Assembly (NCBI RefSeq): GCF_017315945.1
Contig: NZ_JAFLWI010000012.1
Location: 1 to 64,000, forward strand
Direction of reading: 5' to 3'
DNA: 64,000 nt
Origin: Candidatus Enterococcus courvalinii
GTDB lineage: Bacteria > Bacillota > Bacilli > Lactobacillales > Enterococcaceae
The translations under genes and the position numbers were made by a program. The notes beneath the pieces were generated by a model. That model saw only the letters and a list, made by a program, of their open reading frames with translations, made no database searches and had not been told where the DNA came from. Positions 36,814 to 46,742 of the stretch are shown in pieces; position 1 is the stretch's first letter, and each line of letters begins with the position of its first letter.

Positions 36814-38049
36814 ATGAATCGAGTAGTAATTACAGGCTATGGTGTTACTTCGCCAATCGGAAACGATGGAGATAGCTTTTTAGATAGTTTAAAAAATGGA
36901 ACGAACGGAATTGCACCAATTACAAAATTTGATGCAACTGAAACAGGGATTACGCTCGCTGGTGAAGTAAAAGATTTCCCTTATGATAAATACTTTGTTA
37001 AAAAAGACAGCAAACGTATGGACATGTTTTCGATTTATGGAATCTATGCCGCTCTTGAAGCAATTGAAATGAGTGGATTAGAAAAAGAAAAAATCGATCA
37101 AGACCGTTTCGGCGTTATCGTTGGCTCAGGAATTGGTGGTTTACCAACAATTGAAAATCAAGTGATTCGTTTGCATGAAAAAGGTGCTAAGCGCGTATCA
37201 CCAATGTTTGTTCCTATGTCGATCGCTAACATGGCTGCTGGAAATATTGCCTTGCGGGTAGGTGCTAAGGGAATCTGTACATCAATCGTTACAGCTTGTG
37301 CTAGTGGAACGAACTCGATTGGTGAAGCTTACCGTAACATCAAACATGGCTATTCAGATGTTATCTTAGCTGGCGGAACAGAAGCGACAATTTGTGAAAT
37401 GGGAATCGCAGGTTTTGCTGCGTTGACAGCTTTATCAACTGCTACAGATCCAACACGTGGTTCCATTCCATTTGATGAAGAGCGTAATGGTTTTGTTATG
37501 GGAGAAGGCGCTGGAATCTTAGTGATTGAGTCCTTGGAACATGCAAAAGCACGTGGTGCAAAAATCTATGGTGAAATCGTTGGTTATGGTTCAAATTGTG
37601 ATGCCTATCATATGACAGCACCAACACCAGACGGATCAGGCGCTTCAAAAGCAATGAAATTGGCAATGGACGAAGCAGGAATCCAACCAGAAGAAGTGGG
37701 TTATATCAATGCGCATGGAACAAGCACACCTGCAAATGATCAAGCAGAAGCAAAAGCAATTCAATTAGCACTTGGTGAAAACTTCCGAGAAACCTATGTC
37801 AGCAGTACGAAATCAATGACAGGTCATTTACTAGGCGCTGCTGGGGGAATCGAAGCTTTAGCAACGTTGTTAGCGTTAGAGCACCAATTTGTACCACCAA
37901 CAATCAACGTAATGAATCAAGATCCAGAAATTGATTTAACAGTCGTAAAAAATGACAGTAAACCTGCTGAAATTACTTATGCAATGAGTAACTCACTAGG
38001 TTTCGGTGGACACAATGCGGTCCTTTGTATGAAACGCTGGGAGGAATAA
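36814..38049 (+). CDS. fabF: Beta-ketoacyl-ACP synthase II
   Basis: A 411-residue elongating condensing enzyme. The Cys nucleophile lies in VTACASGTNSIG, with His in NAHGTSTPAND and TGHLLGAAGG. ATG 36814 is preceded by AAAGGAA; a TTG three bases earlier is the alternative. It sits in the middle of the fab operon before accB. Confidence 0.96.
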   Translation: MNRVVITGYGVTSPIGNDGDSFLDSLKNGTNGIAPITKFDATETGITLAGEVKDFPYDKYFVKKDSKRMDMFSIYGIYAALEAIEMSGLEKEKIDQDRFGVIVGSGIGGLPTIENQVIRLHEKGAKRVSPMFVPMSIANMAAGNIALRVGAKGICTSIVTACASGTNSIGEAYRNIKHGYSDVILAGGTEATICEMGIAGFAALTALSTATDPTRGSIPFDEERNGFVMGEGAGILVIESLEHAKARGAKIYGEIVGYGSNCDAYHMTAPTPDGSGASKAMKLAMDEAGIQPEEVGYINAHGTSTPANDQAEAKAIQLALGENFRETYVSSTKSMTGHLLGAAGGIEALATLLALEHQFVPPTINVMNQDPEIDLTVVKNDSKPAEITYAMSNSLGFGGHNAVLCMKRWEE

Positions 38050-38051
38050 GT

Positions 38052-38537
38052 TTGAATATCAGTGAAATTAAAGAACTAGTAACGCAATTTGATCAATCTT
38101 CTTTGACTGAATTTGATTTGCGCGAAGGTCAATTTGAACTTTATATGAATAAAAATAATACAAGCCGTGGAGCAGCAACAGCGCCCCAAACGATGGAAGC
38201 ACCTGCAGTTCAACCTGTATCAGCTAAACCAGAAATCAAACCAGATGAACCGGTCAAGGAACAGTCTGTCGTAGCAGATACGAAGCAAGAAATTGAGGGT
38301 ATCGAAGTAAAATCACCAATTGTTGGTGTTGTATATTTACAACCATCACCGGATAAACCAGCTTACAAAAAAGTTGGTGACCAAGTAGCAAAAGGTGAAA
38401 TCATCTGTATTATTGAAGCGATGAAACTAATGAATGAGATTACCAGTGAATTTGACGGAGAAATTGTTGAAATTCTGGTTGAAAATGAAGAAGTTGTTGA
38501 ATTTGGTCAACCACTCGTTAAAATTCAGCCAAAATAA
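38052..38537 (+). CDS. accB: Biotin carboxyl carrier protein of acetyl-CoA carboxylase
   Basis: A 161-residue BCCP. The N-terminal 35 residues, a Pro/Ala/Val/Glu-rich linker (about 40-85) and the biotinyl domain with IEAMKLMNEI (biotin on Lys) are seen in order. The TTG at 38052 has GGGAGGAA upstream and gives the expected start NISEIKELV; a longer frame runs back into fabF. Confidence 0.95.
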   Translation: MNISEIKELVTQFDQSSLTEFDLREGQFELYMNKNNTSRGAATAPQTMEAPAVQPVSAKPEIKPDEPVKEQSVVADTKQEIEGIEVKSPIVGVVYLQPSPDKPAYKKVGDQVAKGEIICIIEAMKLMNEITSEFDGEIVEILVENEEVVEFGQPLVKIQPK

Positions 38538-38551
38538 GAAAGAGGTAGAAG

Positions 38552-38971
38552 ATGAATATTCAAGAAATCAAAGAAATCATTCCACATCGTTACCCAATGT
38601 TGCTGATTGATCGAGTGGAAGAAATGGTTGCAGGCGAAAGAGTTATCGCTAAGAAAAATGTCACAATCAATGAACCTTTTTTTCAAGGACATTTTCCGGA
38701 AGAACCAGTTATGCCAGGTGTGCTGATTGTTGAAGCAATGGCACAAGCTGGGGCAGTTGCCTTATTGTCTTTAGAACAATTTAAAGGAAAGACAGCTTAT
38801 TTTGGCGGATTGGATAAAGCAAAATTCCGTCGCAAAGTGACACCAGGAGATACTTTGTACTTGGAAGTTGAAATTATCAAAGTAAAATCTTCCGCAGGAA
38901 TCGGGAAGGGTGTCGCAAAAGTGGATGGCAAAAAAGTTGCCGAAGCTGAATTAACCTTTATGATTGGATAG
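38552..38971 (+). CDS. fabZ: 3-hydroxyacyl-ACP dehydratase FabZ
   Basis: A 139-residue hot-dog fold dehydratase. The catalytic His is in [14 protein letters not shown], with Glu in VEAMAQAGA, and [11 protein letters not shown] is the N-terminal signature. It lacks any sign of isomerase specialisation that I can judge by eye. AGAGGTAG lies before the ATG. In enterococci a second paralogue (FabN) elsewhere may make unsaturated acids. Confidence 0.93.
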   Translation: MNIQEIKEIIPHRYPMLLIDRVEEMVAGERVIAKKNVTINEPFFQGHFPEEPVMPGVLIVEAMAQAGAVALLSLEQFKGKTAYFGGLDKAKFRRKVTPGDTLYLEVEIIKVKSSAGIGKGVAKVDGKKVAEAELTFMIG

Positions 38972-38978
38972 GTGAAAT

Positions 38979-40358
38979 ATGTTTTCAAAAGTTTTGATAG
39001 CTAACCGCGGTGAAATTGCCGTGCGGATTATTCGTGCCTGTCGTGAATTAGGTATTCAAACAGTTGCTGTATATTCAGAAGCAGATGCTGACGCACTGCA
39101 TACCCAATTAGCAGATGAAGCGATTTGCATTGGACCAGCTAAAGCTGTTGATTCCTATTTGAACGTTCAACAGGTTTTAAGTGCGGCAATCGTTACTAAG
39201 GCAGAAGCGATTCATCCAGGTTTTGGTTTTTTATCTGAAAATAGTCGTTTTGCATCAATGTGTGAAGAGTGCAATATTGTTTTTATTGGGCCTAAAAGTG
39301 AAACAATTGATGCGATGGGGAATAAAATTAATGCCCGTCGCTTGATGCAAGAAGCGAAAGTTCCGGTGATTCCGGGAAGTAAAGGCGTACTTTCTACTGT
39401 AGAAGAAGCTTTGTCTGTTGCGGATAAGATTGGTTACCCAGTTATGCTAAAGGCCGCGGCTGGTGGTGGTGGTAAAGGAATTCGGAAGGTGATGACCAAA
39501 GAAGACCTACCACAACACTTTGCTTCAGCACAACAAGAAGCTGCTGCTGCGTTTGGAAATGACGAAATGTATTTGGAAAAAATCATTTATCCAGCAAGAC
39601 ATATTGAAGTTCAGATATTGGGTGACCATTATGGGAATGTCATTCATTTGGGTGAGCGTGATTGTTCGTTACAAAGAAATAATCAAAAAGTTCTTGAAGA
39701 ATCCCCATCTGTTGTGATTTCTGCTGCAAAACGTGCAGATTTAGGCGCTGCGGCTGTTCGTGCAGCGAAAGCTGTGGATTACGAAAATGCTGGAACCATT
39801 GAATTTCTGATGGATGAATCTGGTGCCTTTTACTTTATGGAAATGAATACGCGAATTCAAGTAGAACATCCAGTGACAGAAATGGTAACGAATGTTGACT
39901 TAGTGAAAAAGCAAATTGAAATCGCAGCAGGCGAACCATTGGGGTTAGAACAAAGCGACATCAAGTTTCAAGGTCATGCGATTGAATGTCGAATCAATGC
40001 GGAAAATCCAGCTTTTCATTTTGCCCCTTCACCTGGAACCATTGAAAACTTATTACTTCCTGCTGGAGGAATGGGTTTACGTGTCGATAGTGCAGTTTAT
40101 TCAGGCTATAAAATACCTCCATACTATGATTCAATGATTGCTAAAGTCATTGTTCACGGCGATACTCGCTTTGAGGCGTTGATGAAAATGCAACGTGCCT
40201 TAAGTGAAATCGTGACAGATGGTGTTGTGACAAATGCCGAATTTCAAATGGACTTGATTAGTCATCCAGCAGTGATTGCTGGTGATTACACGACGGCATT
40301 TTTACAAGAAGAATTTTTACCAAATTGGACACCTGAAACGGAGATTGGAGGCGAGTAG
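38979..40358 (+). CDS. accC: Biotin carboxylase subunit of acetyl-CoA carboxylase
   Basis: A 459-residue ATP-grasp enzyme that carboxylates the biotin of AccB. The start KVLIANRGEIAVRIIRACRELG, the Gly-rich loop KAAAGGGGKGIRKV and FIEMNTRIQVEHPVTE-like region (FMEMNTRIQVEHPV) are typical. Length is normal; it ends directly before accD. Confidence 0.97.
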   Translation: MFSKVLIANRGEIAVRIIRACRELGIQTVAVYSEADADALHTQLADEAICIGPAKAVDSYLNVQQVLSAAIVTKAEAIHPGFGFLSENSRFASMCEECNIVFIGPKSETIDAMGNKINARRLMQEAKVPVIPGSKGVLSTVEEALSVADKIGYPVMLKAAAGGGGKGIRKVMTKEDLPQHFASAQQEAAAAFGNDEMYLEKIIYPARHIEVQILGDHYGNVIHLGERDCSLQRNNQKVLEESPSVVISAAKRADLGAAAVRAAKAVDYENAGTIEFLMDESGAFYFMEMNTRIQVEHPVTEMVTNVDLVKKQIEIAAGEPLGLEQSDIKFQGHAIECRINAENPAFHFAPSPGTIENLLLPAGGMGLRVDSAVYSGYKIPPYYDSMIAKVIVHGDTRFEALMKMQRALSEIVTDGVVTNAEFQMDLISHPAVIAGDYTTAFLQEEFLPNWTPETEIGGE

Positions 40359-41228
40359 ATGGCTCTGTTTAAGAAGAAAAAATATATTCGCATTAACCCA
40401 AATCGAGGAGCTCAGCCTACAAGTCCACCAACTGTTCCTGACAACATGTGGGCAAAGTGTCCGAATTGTAAACACATCATTTATACAAAAGATATTGGTG
40501 AAGAACGCGTTTGTCCGAATTGTGGTTACACGTTTCGTATCAGTGCTTGGCAGCGATTAGCGTTAACGATTGATGAAAAAAGTTTTGAAGAATGGGATAC
40601 TGAATTAGCAACAGAAGATCCTTTGAACTTTCCTGGATACCAAGAAAAAATTGAAACAATGCAAGAAAAAACTGGCTTGCATGAAGCTGTTTTGACTGGT
40701 AAAGCAACGATCAATGACATTCCTTTGGCAATTGGCGTGATGGATTCAAACTTTATTATGGGGAGCATGGGAACGATTGTTGGCGAAAAAATAACTAGAT
40801 TATTTGAACGAGCGTTAACAGCTAAATTACCCGTGGTGTTGTTTACTGCCTCTGGTGGTGCCAGAATGCAAGAAGGTATTTTTTCTTTAATGCAAATGGC
40901 AAAAATTTCCGCCGCGGTAAAACGTCACAGCAATGCAGGACTTTTTTATTTAACAATTTTGACTGATCCAACAACTGGTGGTGTAACTGCTAGTTTTGCG
41001 ATGGAAGGGGACGTGATTTTAGCTGAACCACAAAGTCTGATTGGTTTTGCTGGCCGTCGGGTAATTGAACAAACGATTAAACAGGAATTACCAGAAGACT
41101 TTCAAAAGGCAGAATTTTTGTTAGCGCATGGTTTTGTTGATCAGATCGTTCCACGCACAGACTTGAAGCAGACCATTCATCAGTTGCTTGAGTTGCATAC
41201 ACAGAAAGGTTGGTTGGATCATGAATAA
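40359..41228 (+). CDS. accD: Acetyl-CoA carboxylase carboxyltransferase subunit beta
   Basis: A 289-residue carboxyltransferase subunit. A four-cysteine zinc ribbon (CPNC near residue 35 and CPNCG near 54) is followed by the crotonase-like domain with [12 protein letters not shown] and [11 protein letters not shown]. It overlaps accA by eight bases. Confidence 0.96.
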   Translation: MALFKKKKYIRINPNRGAQPTSPPTVPDNMWAKCPNCKHIIYTKDIGEERVCPNCGYTFRISAWQRLALTIDEKSFEEWDTELATEDPLNFPGYQEKIETMQEKTGLHEAVLTGKATINDIPLAIGVMDSNFIMGSMGTIVGEKITRLFERALTAKLPVVLFTASGGARMQEGIFSLMQMAKISAAVKRHSNAGLFYLTILTDPTTGGVTASFAMEGDVILAEPQSLIGFAGRRVIEQTIKQELPEDFQKAEFLLAHGFVDQIVPRTDLKQTIHQLLELHTQKGWLDHE

Positions 41229-42006
41229 AACGGCTCATGAGGTTGTTCAACTAGCTAGAGCAAAAGAACGTTGGACGAGTTTAGATTTTTTTGAAGAAAT
41301 TTTTGATGGATTTCAGGAGTTTCATGGTGATCGTTTGTTTGGTGATGATGAAGCAATCGTTGGTGGTGTTGCTCGCTTAGCTGGCAAACCAGTCACAGTG
41401 ATTGGCATCCAAAAGGGTCGAGATCTACAAGAAAACATCCAACGAAACTTCGGTTCACCACATCCAGAGGGGTACCGCAAAGCTTTGAGGTTGATGAAAC
41501 AGGCAGAAAAATTTAAACGACCAGTCATCACGCTGATTAATACTGCCGGAGCTTATTGTGGGGTCGGAGCAGAAGAACGTGGTGAAGGAGAAGCAATCGC
41601 TAAAAATCTTTTAGAAATGTCTGATTTAAAAGTACCAATTATAGCAATCATCATTGGTGAAGGCGGTAGTGGTGGGGCACTTGCGCTAGGCGTTGCTGAT
41701 GAAGTTTGGATGCTTGAGCAAACGATTTATGCGATTCTTTCGCCAGAAGGTTTTGCATCTATTTTATGGAAAGATGGAAGCCGAGCGGCTGAAGCGGCGG
41801 AGTTGATGAAAATTACTGCGCCTGAATTACATGAGCTGGGGATTGTGGACAAGGTGATTCCAGAAACCTTTAATGGGGAACCAATTCCTTGGGCTAAAGT
41901 AGCATACATGATGAAAAAATCAATGATTGAAAAATTAACTGAATTATCGCAAACGGATGTAACAACTTTACTTGAAAAGCGTTATGAAAGATTCCGTAAG
42001 TACTAA
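41221..42006 (+). CDS. accA: Acetyl-CoA carboxylase carboxyltransferase subunit alpha
   Basis: A 261-residue subunit, partner of AccD in transferring the carboxyl group to acetyl-CoA. [35 protein letters not shown] and [15 protein letters not shown] are characteristic. The ATG at 41221 has AAAGG upstream and overlaps accD; it lacks the longer N-terminal helix of the Gram-negative protein, as usual in Firmicutes. A terminator ends the operon. Confidence 0.96.
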   Translation: MNKTAHEVVQLARAKERWTSLDFFEEIFDGFQEFHGDRLFGDDEAIVGGVARLAGKPVTVIGIQKGRDLQENIQRNFGSPHPEGYRKALRLMKQAEKFKRPVITLINTAGAYCGVGAEERGEGEAIAKNLLEMSDLKVPIIAIIIGEGGSGGALALGVADEVWMLEQTIYAILSPEGFASILWKDGSRAAEAAELMKITAPELHELGIVDKVIPETFNGEPIPWAKVAYMMKKSMIEKLTELSQTDVTTLLEKRYERFRKY

Positions 42007-42019
42007 GCGATTGATGATA

Positions 42020-42050
42020 AGAGGTTGGGATTTCTCCCAGCCTCTTTTTG
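42020..42050 (+). terminator. Terminator of fab/acc operon
   Basis: AGAGGTTGGGA pairs with TCCCAGCCTCT (one G-T pair) with a short loop, followed by TTTTTG. Confidence 0.85.
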
Positions 42051-42212
42051 TTGTATTGAAAAAGACAAAGCAATTTGCTTTTCTTTGATTCAATCTGACT
42101 TTTCAGTGGCTTGGAATCGTTTGGGATGAAGTTGTAGGAGTATATTTTTAGTCGAAAACGAAGAAAAATTCACAATAAATGGAATTTTCGCATGTTTTTT
42201 CAAAAATTACTC

Positions 42213-42240
42213 TTGAAATGAATAAAAAATCTGATATTAT
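42213..42240 (+). promoter_or_regulatory. Promoter of amino-acid ABC transporter operon
   Basis: TTGAAA (42213-42218) and extended -10 TGA-TATTAT (hexamer 42235-42240), spacer 16. Downstream is a leader of about 50 bases to the lipoprotein start. Confidence 0.65.
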
Positions 42241-42295
42241 GTATAATAACTCATTAACTTAATGTTGAGTGTATAAATATTAGAGGAGAGTATCG

Positions 42296-43120
42296 ATGAA
42301 AAAAATAATTTGGTTTGCGATGGTTTCAATGGTAGTACTTTTAGGCGCATGTAGCTCAGGAGGAAAAGAAACAAGTAATGATTCAAAAAAAGAAGTGATT
42401 CAAAGCATCCAAGATTCTGGAAAATTAGTGGTGGGAACTTCTGCAGATTTTGCTCCGTTTGAATTTCATACGATGATTGATGGAAAGGATAAAATCGTCG
42501 GTGTGGATATTGATTTGGCGAATGAAATCGCAAAAGAACTGGGTGTCAAAGTCGAGTTGATGGATATGGAATTCAATGCGGTATTAGCAGCCTTACAACA
42601 AGGAAAAGTCAATTTAGCGATTTCTGGTATTTCGGCAACAGAAGAACGTCAACAAACATTTGATTTCTCAGATAATTATTTTGCTCCGCCTCAAAAAATG
42701 GTGATTAACAAAGAAAACGCAAATGAATTAACTAGTCTCAAAAGTTTTGCAAAGAAAAAAGTGGGCGCACAAAAAGGATCAGTTCAAGAAGATGTGGTGA
42801 AAGAACAAGTGGCTGATGCGCAATTAGTTTCTGTAGCTAAAGTGCCTAATCTGATTATTGAATTAAAACAAGGATCAATTGATGGATTGGTTTTAGAAGA
42901 AACCGTTGCAAACTCCTATATTGAAAATAATCCAGAATTGATGTTAGCAGATGTTGATTTAGTTTCGAGCGACGAAGAAGCCTATGCAATTGCATTACCA
43001 AAAGGGGAAGAAGAATTACAAAAGAAAGTCAATCAAGTCATCCAAGAATTACAAAGCTCAGGAAAAATGGATGAATTTATCCAAAAAAATACAGAGTTAG
43101 CTAAAAAAGCAGAAGAATAA
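42296..43120 (+). CDS. Amino-acid ABC transporter substrate-binding lipoprotein
   Basis: A 274-residue lipoprotein. The signal peptide ends in the lipobox LGAC with Cys19 as the lipidated residue, followed by a Ser/Gly/Asp linker. The SBP_bac_3 fold follows: GKLVVGTSADFAPFEF, GVDIDLANEIAKELG, ISGISATEERQQTFDFS. This subfamily binds polar amino acids, most often Gln, Arg or Cys derivatives; the exact ligand cannot be assigned. Permease and ATPase genes follow. Confidence 0.92.
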   Translation: MKKIIWFAMVSMVVLLGACSSGGKETSNDSKKEVIQSIQDSGKLVVGTSADFAPFEFHTMIDGKDKIVGVDIDLANEIAKELGVKVELMDMEFNAVLAALQQGKVNLAISGISATEERQQTFDFSDNYFAPPQKMVINKENANELTSLKSFAKKKVGAQKGSVQEDVVKEQVADAQLVSVAKVPNLIIELKQGSIDGLVLEETVANSYIENNPELMLADVDLVSSDEEAYAIALPKGEEELQKKVNQVIQELQSSGKMDEFIQKNTELAKKAEE

Positions 43121-43134
43121 AGGAGTTTGATTAC

Positions 43135-43821
43135 GTGAATTTTTCATTTCTATCGGTATACTATCCCTATTTCCTGTCAGGTGCATTAATTACATTAATT
43201 ATTTCCGTTATTACGATTGTTTTTGGAACAGTAATTGGTGTCATTATGGCATTGTTGAAACTTTCAAAGATTCGCCCGTTACGGTGGTTTGCCAATGCTT
43301 ATATTGAAGTATTACGTGGGACGCCAATGCTGATCCAAATTTTGATTGGTTTCGGATTGTTACAAGGCGTGGTTCATGCACCGACAGTTACTCTAGGTGT
43401 GTTAGATGTTGATTTTAGTCGGCTAATACCAGGGATGATCGTTTTATCAATGAATTCGGGTGCTTATGTCGCTGAAATCGTTCGTGGTGGTATCATGGCT
43501 GTCAATTTTGGGCAAGAAGAGGCGGCTAGCTCGTTGGGACTTAGACCAATGCAGACGATGCGCTATGTGATTTTACCACAAGCCTTGAGAAATATTTTAC
43601 CTCCAATGGGTAATGAATTTATCACGTTGATCAAAGATTCTTCCCTACTTTCAACGATTGGAATCTACGAGTTATTAAATAGTGCTCAAATCGTTATCTC
43701 GAATTCTTATCTCCCTTTAGAACCTCTCTATGTAGCCGCAATTATTTATTTTGTTCTAACCTTTTTGATGTCGAGATTGCTGCATGTTTGGGAAATCAAA
43801 TTAGGTAAAGGATACCGATGA
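43135..43821 (+). CDS. Amino-acid ABC transporter permease
   Basis: A 228-residue membrane permease of the His/Glu/Gln/Arg/opine type. The EAA loop is [31 protein letters not shown]. About five membrane helices. GTG start at 43135 with AAAGGAG upstream. It lies between the binding protein and the ATPase, as in polar amino-acid importers. Confidence 0.92.
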   Translation: MNFSFLSVYYPYFLSGALITLIISVITIVFGTVIGVIMALLKLSKIRPLRWFANAYIEVLRGTPMLIQILIGFGLLQGVVHAPTVTLGVLDVDFSRLIPGMIVLSMNSGAYVAEIVRGGIMAVNFGQEEAASSLGLRPMQTMRYVILPQALRNILPPMGNEFITLIKDSSLLSTIGIYELLNSAQIVISNSYLPLEPLYVAAIIYFVLTFLMSRLLHVWEIKLGKGYR

Positions 43822-43835
43822 AAGGAAGGGCATCA

Positions 43836-44567
43836 ATGGAAGCACTTATTCAAGTGAATCACTTAACCAAAACGTTTGGACAAAAAGAAATTTTAAAAGG
43901 TATCACATTAGAAATCTCTCAAGGAGAGGTCGCGGTTGTGATTGGGCCGTCGGGCTCTGGAAAAAGTACGTTTTTACGTTGCTTGAATCTGCTAGAAGAG
44001 CCGACCAGTGGAATAATCTTATTTGATGGTCAAGAAATCACCAATAAAAAAACAGATATTTACCAAATGAGGGAACAGATGGGAATGGTTTTTCAACAAT
44101 TTAATTTATTTCCAAATCTAACAGTGTTAGAAAATATTTTGTTGGCACCGACGAAAGTAAAAAAAATCAGTCGCGCAGAGGCAGAAGAAAAAGCGTTAGT
44201 CCTTCTTGATAAAGTCGGCTTGGTAGCAAAAGCAAATGAATATCCGCAAGCATTGTCAGGCGGACAACAGCAAAGAATCGTAATTGCTAGAGCTCTTGCG
44301 ATGGAACCCAAAGTAATGTTGTTTGATGAACCAACGTCCGCATTAGATCCAGAAATGGTGGGAGAAGTTCTATCAGTAATGCAGGAGTTAGCAAAGGAAG
44401 GTATGACTATGGTAATCGTGACCCATGAAATGGGGTTCGCGCGAGAAGTTGGGGATCGTGTTTTGTTCATGGATGATGGAAGGATGATTGAAGAAGGGAC
44501 ACCAAAAGAACTTTTCGAGGAAACAAAGAAAGAGCGAACACGTCAGTTTCTTGAAAAAGTTTTATAA
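43836..44567 (+). CDS. Amino-acid ABC transporter ATP-binding protein
   Basis: A 243-residue ABC ATPase. Walker [10 protein letters not shown], signature LSGGQQQR, Walker [16 protein letters not shown] and the H-loop VTHEMGF are complete. ATG 43836 has GGAAGG upstream; an ATG at 43818 overlaps the permease stop and lacks a site of its own. It energises the importer formed with the preceding two genes. Confidence 0.94.
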   Translation: MEALIQVNHLTKTFGQKEILKGITLEISQGEVAVVIGPSGSGKSTFLRCLNLLEEPTSGIILFDGQEITNKKTDIYQMREQMGMVFQQFNLFPNLTVLENILLAPTKVKKISRAEAEEKALVLLDKVGLVAKANEYPQALSGGQQQRIVIARALAMEPKVMLFDEPTSALDPEMVGEVLSVMQELAKEGMTMVIVTHEMGFAREVGDRVLFMDDGRMIEEGTPKELFEETKKERTRQFLEKVL

Positions 44568-44571
44568 AAGG

Positions 44572-44605
44572 AAAACGATTGCCAATGGGGTGATCGTTTT
44601 TTTTT
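44572..44605 (+). terminator. Terminator of ABC operon
   Basis: AAAACGAT pairs with ATCGTTTT around a 13-base loop, followed by a further run of T. Confidence 0.75.
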
Positions 44606-44706
44606 CGAAAGAGTGAGATACAAAATAAAACAAGCAGTTGTGAACGGATACAAAAATGTGTGAAATGGATTGAATGGTAAAGGTAGTTTTTTTTTAGATT
44701 ATGCAG

Positions 44707-44752
44707 TATAATTAGGGGCTGAGGAGTACCTGGTGTGCTCCTTCATTTTTTG
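44707..44752 (+). promoter_or_regulatory. -10 element and attenuator-like leader hairpin before yqeG
   Basis: TATAAT at 44707-44712 (no convincing -35). Ten bases later AGGAGTAC (44722-44729) pairs with GTGCTCCT (44735-44742), then TCATTTTTTG. The hairpin lies in the leader, 27 bases before yqeG, and resembles a weak intrinsic terminator. Confidence 0.55.
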
Positions 44753-44768
44753 CAAATGAGGAGACAAG

Positions 44769-45296
44769 ATGTTTTCAAACTATAAACCAACATGGATGGT
44801 AGAAGCCATCTATCAAATTACCCCTGCACAGTTGAAAAATTTAGGTATCAAAGCCGTGTTAACTGATTTGGATAACACATTGATTGCTTGGAATAATCCA
44901 GATGGAACAGAAGAATTGTTGAATTGGATTTTAGAGATGAAAAATGCTGACATTCCTGTTGTAGTTGTTTCAAATAATAACTCGAAGCGAATTGAACGAG
45001 CTATCGAAAAGTTTGATTTGCTTTATATTGCTCGTGCAATGAAACCATTTGCTGTAGGAATCAATCAAGCAAAGAAAAAGTTGAACCTTGCTGATGATGA
45101 ACTCGTAATGATTGGTGATCAAATCATGACGGATATCCGTGGCGCAAATCGCGCAGGGATTCGTAGTATTTTGGTCAAACCAATTATCGAGACGGATAGC
45201 TGGAAAACACAAATCAATCGTTTTTTTGAAAAAAGAATCATGGCTCATTTATTAGTAAATAATCCTGATATGGGCTGGCGAGGTGGAATTGAATGA
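44769..45296 (+). CDS. yqeG: YqeG family HAD-IIIA-type phosphatase
   Basis: A 175-residue HAD superfamily phosphatase. The DxD nucleophile motif is LTDLDNTLIAW, motif II is VVVSNNNSKR, motif III lysine follows in VGINQAKKKL, and motif IV is VMIGDQIMTDIRGANRAG. Its substrate is not established in general. It overlaps yqeH by four bases (ATGA), and this order is conserved in the Firmicutes ribosome-biogenesis operon. Confidence 0.92.
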   Translation: MFSNYKPTWMVEAIYQITPAQLKNLGIKAVLTDLDNTLIAWNNPDGTEELLNWILEMKNADIPVVVVSNNNSKRIERAIEKFDLLYIARAMKPFAVGINQAKKKLNLADDELVMIGDQIMTDIRGANRAGIRSILVKPIIETDSWKTQINRFFEKRIMAHLLVNNPDMGWRGGIE

Positions 45297-46402
45297 GTGA
45301 AGAATTACACTGTATCGGGTGCGGCTCGATTATTCAAACAGATAGACCAGGAGAACTAGGATATACACCGCAATCTGCCTTAGAAAAAGGGTTGGAATCA
45401 GGTGAAGTTTATTGTCAACGTTGCTTCAGACTACGACATTACAATGAAATCCAAGATGTTTCGTTAACAGATGATGATTTTTTACGTTTGTTAAATGAAT
45501 TAGGTCAAAAGGATGCATTGATCGTTAACGTTGTCGATATTTTTGATTTCAATGGTTCATTGATTCCGGGATTACATCGTTTTGTTGGCGATAATCCAGT
45601 GTTATTAGTAGGTAATAAAGTCGATATCTTACCAAAATCACTGAAGAAACCTAAAATGATCCAATGGATGACGGAGCGTGCGCATGAAGCTGGGCTCAGA
45701 CCTGTCGAAGTACTACTGACAAGTGCCAAAAAAGCACATGAAATGGAAGATTTATTGGCTAAAATCGAAGAATATCGTGAAGGTAGAGATGTCTATGTCG
45801 TTGGTGTGACGAATGTCGGTAAATCTACACTGATCAATCAAATCATCAAGAATACTGCGGGTGTTCAAGATGTGATTACTACCTCACAATTTCCCGGAAC
45901 GACTTTAGATAAGATTGAAATTCCTCTAGATGACGGTCAAGCGCTAATTGACACACCGGGAATTATTCACCGCCATCAAATGGCGCATTATTTAGGCAAA
46001 AAAGATTTACGTATTATTGCACCAACAAAAGAAATCAAACCGAAAGTTTATCAATTGAATGATGGTCAAACACTCTTTTTAGGTGGATTGGCACGTTTTG
46101 ATTTTGTAAATGGTGAACGTGGCTCATTTATTGCGTATGTTTCAAATGATGTGAATATCCATCGAACAAAACTCGAAAAAGCAGATGAATTTTACGCAAA
46201 ACATGTGGGTGGACTTTTACAGCCACCACGTCCTGACGAGGTAGCAGAGTTCCCTGAATTAGTTCGTTTTGAATTTTCAGTGAAAGAAAAAACGGACATC
46301 GTTTTTGCCGGACTTGGATGGATCACTGTGTCACAGCCAGCTGTTGTTGCTGGATGGGCGCCTAAAGGTGTCGATGTAATCAAGCGTAAAGCTTTAATTT
46401 AA
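45293..46402 (+). CDS. yqeH: Ribosome biogenesis GTPase YqeH
   Basis: A 369-residue circularly permuted GTPase needed for 30S assembly. An N-terminal zinc finger (CIGCGS, then YCQRCFRL) precedes the permuted G motifs: NKVDILP (G4), TSAKK (G5), GVTNVGKSTLINQ (G1) and DTPGI (G3). The C-terminal region is as in the family. The start overlaps yqeG. Confidence 0.95.
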   Translation: MSEELHCIGCGSIIQTDRPGELGYTPQSALEKGLESGEVYCQRCFRLRHYNEIQDVSLTDDDFLRLLNELGQKDALIVNVVDIFDFNGSLIPGLHRFVGDNPVLLVGNKVDILPKSLKKPKMIQWMTERAHEAGLRPVEVLLTSAKKAHEMEDLLAKIEEYREGRDVYVVGVTNVGKSTLINQIIKNTAGVQDVITTSQFPGTTLDKIEIPLDDGQALIDTPGIIHRHQMAHYLGKKDLRIIAPTKEIKPKVYQLNDGQTLFLGGLARFDFVNGERGSFIAYVSNDVNIHRTKLEKADEFYAKHVGGLLQPPRPDEVAEFPELVRFEFSVKEKTDIVFAGLGWITVSQPAVVAGWAPKGVDVIKRKALI

Positions 46403-46417
46403 GGAAGAAGGAAAAAA

Positions 46418-46729
46418 ATGGAATTAAGAGGAAAACAAAAACGTTTTTTACGTAGTCAAGCACATCACTTGCAGCCTATTTTTCAAATTGGAAAAGGCGG
46501 AATCAACTCAGCGATGCTTGTTCAAATCAATGAAGCATTAGAAAAACGTGAACTAATCAAAGTTACTTTGTTACAAAACACGGATGAAATCGCTGAAGAT
46601 GTTGCACGAATTTTAGAAGAAGAAGTTCAATGTGAGATTGTTCAAATCATTGGACGTGTATTGGTGTTATACAAACCATCAAGTAAAGAAAAATATCAAC
46701 GCATTTCACGAGAAGTAAAAGCAATCTAA
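46418..46729 (+). CDS. yhbY: CRM-domain RNA-binding protein YhbY
   Basis: A 103-residue single CRM domain protein that associates with pre-50S particles. GKGGINSAMLVQINEALEKRELIKV contains the conserved GxxG loop. GGAAGAAGG site upstream. It sits in the conserved yqeG-rsfS operon. Confidence 0.94.
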   Translation: MELRGKQKRFLRSQAHHLQPIFQIGKGGINSAMLVQINEALEKRELIKVTLLQNTDEIAEDVARILEEEVQCEIVQIIGRVLVLYKPSSKEKYQRISREVKAI

Positions 46730-46742
46730 GGAGTGGTCGTTA

